NCBI GenBank assembly: GCA_022360095.1
Contig: JAKSDK010000487.1
Coordinates: 62,001-126,000 of the forward strand
Length of the DNA stretch: 64,000 nt
Direction of reading: 5' to 3'
DNA from: Phycisphaerales bacterium
GTDB taxonomy: Bacteria; Planctomycetota; Phycisphaerae; UBA1845; UTPLA1
Part shown: positions 63,001 to 64,000 of the stretch, one piece after another
Numbering within the stretch: position 1 is the first letter of the stretch
How the letters are laid out: the number at the start of each line of letters is the position of its first letter
Position numbers and translations under genes: made by a program
The notes under the pieces: model-generated
What the model saw: only the letters and a program-made list of their open reading frames with translations
What the model was told of the DNA's origin: nothing
Databases searched by the model: none

Positions 63001-63497
63001 TTGAAGGCTATCTCCCGGAAAGCCTGAACATCGGTGCAGCCGAACTGACTTATCAATCGTTGACCGCCGACTTTGAACTCGATCCTGAAAGTGAGCTGAT
63101 CATCGCGATCGAAGACGAGCCCGACGTTCACCATCTCGGCAATGACCGGTTCGAGGGGCGCATCAACAGCCAGTTTCAGAACCAAAGCGAGGGGAAAACC
63201 TTCCGGGCATCGTTCGAAGTCAGCAAGGGACAACTCCGCGCAGATTACACCTATGCTGAGATATCTCTGTTGGCCAAAGGCGTGCAATGTCCGCACAAGA
63301 TTCGAATCAACAACCGACTCGTGAAAAAACGGCTGCGCAGCTCCCCTCGCAATGGCAGTTTTGGCAAGTTCACCGCCCAGTTCGATCCCAACTGGCTCAA
63401 ATTCGGCAGGAACAAAATCAGTATCACGGCCCGCTCCTGTCGCGGCGACCTGGACGACTTCGAGTTCGTGAACGTTCAGATTCGGCTGGCGCCATGA
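60033..63497 (+). CDS. Predicted TolB-propeller/TonB-like/CarboxypepD_reg fusion protein
   Basis: A 1154-residue protein. Helix 1 is at residues 6-28. Residues 65-330 hold PD40/WD40-like propeller units of the TolB kind (SDPTLSADGQLMVFV, GPELSADGKSLYFYSDR, YHPALSSDKKTLYFASDR, FLYFSSDRLGGFGGFDLY). Helix 2 (NLAWALLALILALLMLALY) and helix 3 (ASLLAHLLLMLLFNVV) follow around 350-395; helix 3 contains Ser-x3-His, the TonB/TolA signature for contact with ExbB/ExbD. A Pro/Glu/Ala-rich linker of about 500 residues leads to a carboxypeptidase-regulatory-like domain (ILGRVTDAKTGEPLPGALVRL, about 930-1010) and a final beta-rich domain. The positive-inside rule puts both propeller and linker in the periplasm. 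Confidence 0.82.
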   Translation: MKRYLRPFLIAFGMLVLVGAMFVAWHVWPRQLRYYTDADTIKLPQGSASVREILWQPPTHLPDDFQLAKEDSDPTLSADGQLMVFVRSQAGQNADFYSRHRTQEGWSEPESLKRVNTKYDELGPELSADGKSLYFYSDRMGSVGGYDLWVSHQDASGWKPAIHLGAQVNSPFNDYHPALSSDKKTLYFASDRPGNHAGSGDSKSNENQRDYDLYACSISEQGAESAKPLVVLNTEGNEGAPAVSRFGDFLYFSSDRLGGFGGFDLYRSRRLPDRHGPPENLGPTVNTPADELDPDLSFGNYALHFNSNRAQGYRPYYTTSREVFHKVETHRPSINWSELWRVIAPNLAWALLALILALLMLALYRDFRERGMSLLSRCLVASLLAHLLLMLLFNVVEVTTSLADIVSKQGKIQVALVSTAAGREITQQVRGQWTDVKLPELEQPEVEPPEIAQATEAVDVSVTLEAERISLELNEKPETETETTDAPEPGHEKSPALQRESKTVETASAADVATPEESAPVPVPEPDAPAPPEFAATDAVKPFATPIATTQPVERDLMFAAEPARVQPADLNEHPEQPDEKRVQDIDVLASTVPKTTFLAEAISSPLSDLTVPADAVKPVDVSEDRSSVDIAEGSSIRPINTVHMADRAYPSAMEFAPDSTTRDWKAQTVIHPPSLQIAEANPRSKPLIAKARPSVDTALPVMSEITLPQPAATEATARLPKPSTLATQIVAVDQARATFTLKATPNAASPPYLAAIRPGSQQEVDRQGSFVPTKIGAADAAARPPGVRPVVKLGRNVGLAPLSEIALPSPTSKQTGAESNPSKPTTPMQVTAIDPTRSRSPSLASNVSAPSTVIVTMPPAKHSKPLEQPGNAIDEIPPYEMESQPCPCPLRPKDSLSRLAAVSRPLPLELDVPAEIELPVATNPPPPSGPIGTILGRVTDAKTGEPLPGALVRLVLPDDNTIVVKTDDAGRYVLAVPSVPDFFALSASLEGYLPESLNIGAAELTYQSLTADFELDPESELIIAIEDEPDVHHLGNDRFEGRINSQFQNQSEGKTFRASFEVSKGQLRADYTYAEISLLAKGVQCPHKIRINNRLVKKRLRSSPRNGSFGKFTAQFDPNWLKFGRNKISITARSCRGDLDDFEFVNVQIRLAP

Positions 63498-63549
63498 CGG
63501 GTCGGGAGCGGCCGCCCTATCGACCGCAGAAAAAAAATCACAAAGTCGC

Positions 63550-63578
63550 TTGACGACACCGAAGAACCCTGATAAGTT
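63550..63578 (+). promoter_or_regulatory. Promoter of the riboswitch transcript
   Basis: TTGACG (63550-63555), a 17-base spacer and TAAGTT (63573-63578). The predicted start is near 63585, about 20 bases before the first riboswitch helix. Confidence 0.55.
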
Positions 63579-63604
63579 ACAGGTGTTCTTTGGCAAGTGA
63601 GCTG

Positions 63605-63712
63605 CCTTTATCCAGAGTAGCTGAGGGAACAGGCCCTATGACGCTACAGCAACCTGGCTCTTTTATGGGTTCAAGGTGCTAATTCCTGCCTAATGATGGG
63701 ATAGATAACGGT
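63605..63712 (+). ncRNA. SAM-I (S-box) riboswitch aptamer
   Basis: The conserved core is present in order: TTTATCCAGAG at the 5' side of P1, TGAGGGA, GGCCCTATGA, CAGCAACC, then GGTGCTAATTCC and the closing GGGATAGATAA. These are the S-box landmarks that bind S-adenosylmethionine. A factor-independent terminator follows 30 bases on, so ligand binding should switch transcription off. The regulated gene should belong to methionine or SAM supply. Confidence 0.9.
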
Positions 63713-63742
63713 GATCTCATAATCAACGACCGTTCGCCACAG

Positions 63743-63768
63743 CCTTATCCCGCCGGATAAGGTTTTTT
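63743..63768 (+). terminator. Riboswitch expression-platform terminator
   Basis: An 8-base stem CCTTATCC/GGATAAGG around CGCC, followed by TTTTTT. The arms repeat the TTATCC/GGATA theme of the riboswitch P1 helix, so P1 strands could serve as the anti-terminator. Confidence 0.85.
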
Positions 63769-63811
63769 CTTAGGCAAATCCTCAATCGTCCGAAAGGACC
63801 AGCATCAGCAG

Positions 63812-63830
63812 CGTATCACCCGGTGATACG
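63812..63830. repeat. Palindrome between riboswitch terminator and gene
   Basis: Perfect 9-base arms CGTATCACC and GGTGATACG around a single C; flanking GCATC/GATGC (63803-63807, 63836-63840) could extend it. It is not followed by Ts. It could be an operator or an RNA hairpin in the leader. Confidence 0.55.
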
Positions 63831-63890
63831 ATCTCGATGCAACGATCCTCCTGGCACGGTAGCTCTTTGTCGACATTGGAGTTGAAGGTA

Positions 63891-63921
63891 CGTCCTGCTC
63901 GCGTTGAGCGCGCGCAGGACG
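63891..63921 (+). repeat. Second leader hairpin
   Basis: Arms CGTCCTGC and GCAGGACG with a 15-base GC-rich loop, 64 bases ahead of the start codon. It lacks a T-run. It may be a structural element of the long leader. Confidence 0.45.
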
Positions 63922-63984
63922 AACGGACACGTTGCGCGCCGACACGGCACGCGAGATAAGAGTCAGAGACAAAGGAGTCTGCCG

Positions 63985-64000
63985 ATGCTCGATGTACTCA
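63985..64000 (+). CDS. Start of a riboswitch-controlled gene (cut by window edge)
   Basis: ATG 63985 has AAAGGAG 7 bases upstream, the strongest start signal downstream of the SAM riboswitch. Only five codons (MLDVL) are visible, too few to identify. From the riboswitch, an enzyme or transporter of methionine, homocysteine or SAM metabolism is expected. Confidence 0.55.

Noticed and set aside
1..64000. CRISPR arrays, tRNA or rRNA genes, transposases, prophage genes
   Set aside because: I looked for regular direct repeats, tRNA-like TTCRA arms with CCA ends, rRNA signatures, and DDE or recombinase motifs, and saw none I could support.

Overview
The window reads as ordinary chromosome from a Planctomycetota bacterium, most likely Phycisphaerae or a close relative. 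This is inferred from gene content, not from a marker gene. The evidence is two prepilin-like (pseudopilin) genes next to dockerin-type calcium-loop proteins, a PEP-CTERM protein and an IPTL-CTERM/exosortase H module, three ECF sigma factors (one followed directly by a transmembrane Ser/Thr kinase with TPRs), an SNF2 helicase with the bacterial N-terminal extension, and BlaI/BlaR1-like regulators. Base composition looks even, at moderately high GC. I found no tRNA, rRNA, transposase, integrase or CRISPR array.

Layout. 1-6.9 kb: arginine deiminase (cut by the window edge), a Ycf46-like AAA ATPase, a hemerythrin-like protein and a large SNF2 helicase. 7.1-10.4 kb: a cluster that looks like part of the 2-aminomuconate branch of tryptophan/kynurenine breakdown (ALDH8A1-like dehydrogenase, RidA-type deaminase, and an SDR with a degenerate active site), with a four-helix-bundle protein gene between the last two enzymes. 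10.5-12.6 kb: a lipoprotein/ECF sigma/anti-sigma operon. 12.8-18.1 kb: dockerin protein, pseudopilin, sensor kinase and NtrC-type regulator in one tight operon. 18.6-21.5 kb: a Tat-exported PLP enzyme and a lipoprotein M28 peptidase. 21.5-25.1 kb: exosortase H, its partner membrane protein, an IPTL-CTERM substrate and an Lnt-like membrane protein without a catalytic domain. 25.6-27.1 kb: sucD and a GNAT. 27.3-35.0 kb: ECF sigma, anti-sigma, RND pump, adaptor and outer-membrane factor. 35.1-37.8 kb: ECF sigma and Ser/Thr kinase. 37.8-43.4 kb: housekeeping genes (GNAT, SDR, folK-folB-queuosine precursor transporter, MFS, hydrolase). 43.4-46.6 kb: a repeat-rich spacer and a second pseudopilin/dockerin/PEP-CTERM group. 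46.8-49.5 kb: a kelch protein and a membrane protein behind a strong promoter whose start point is covered by a Fur-box-like palindrome. 49.6-52.0 kb: radical SAM protein and a secreted HEAAH protein. 52.0-55.2 kb: BlaI plus an unusual BlaR1. 55.5-63.5 kb: a Tol/Ton-like envelope system. 63.5-64 kb: a SAM riboswitch controlling a gene that begins at the right edge.

The most interesting region is 55.5-63.5 kb. A TPR protein, an ExbB/TolQ protein and an ExbD/TolR protein are followed by one 1154-residue protein. That protein appears to join a TolB-like beta-propeller, a TonB/TolA-like transmembrane segment with the Ser-x3-His signature, a Pro-rich periplasm-spanning linker and a carboxypeptidase-regulatory-like domain in a single chain. 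Immediately upstream lies a BlaR1-like metalloprotease in which the usual beta-lactam sensor is replaced by a duplicated 60-residue repeat and a long coiled coil.
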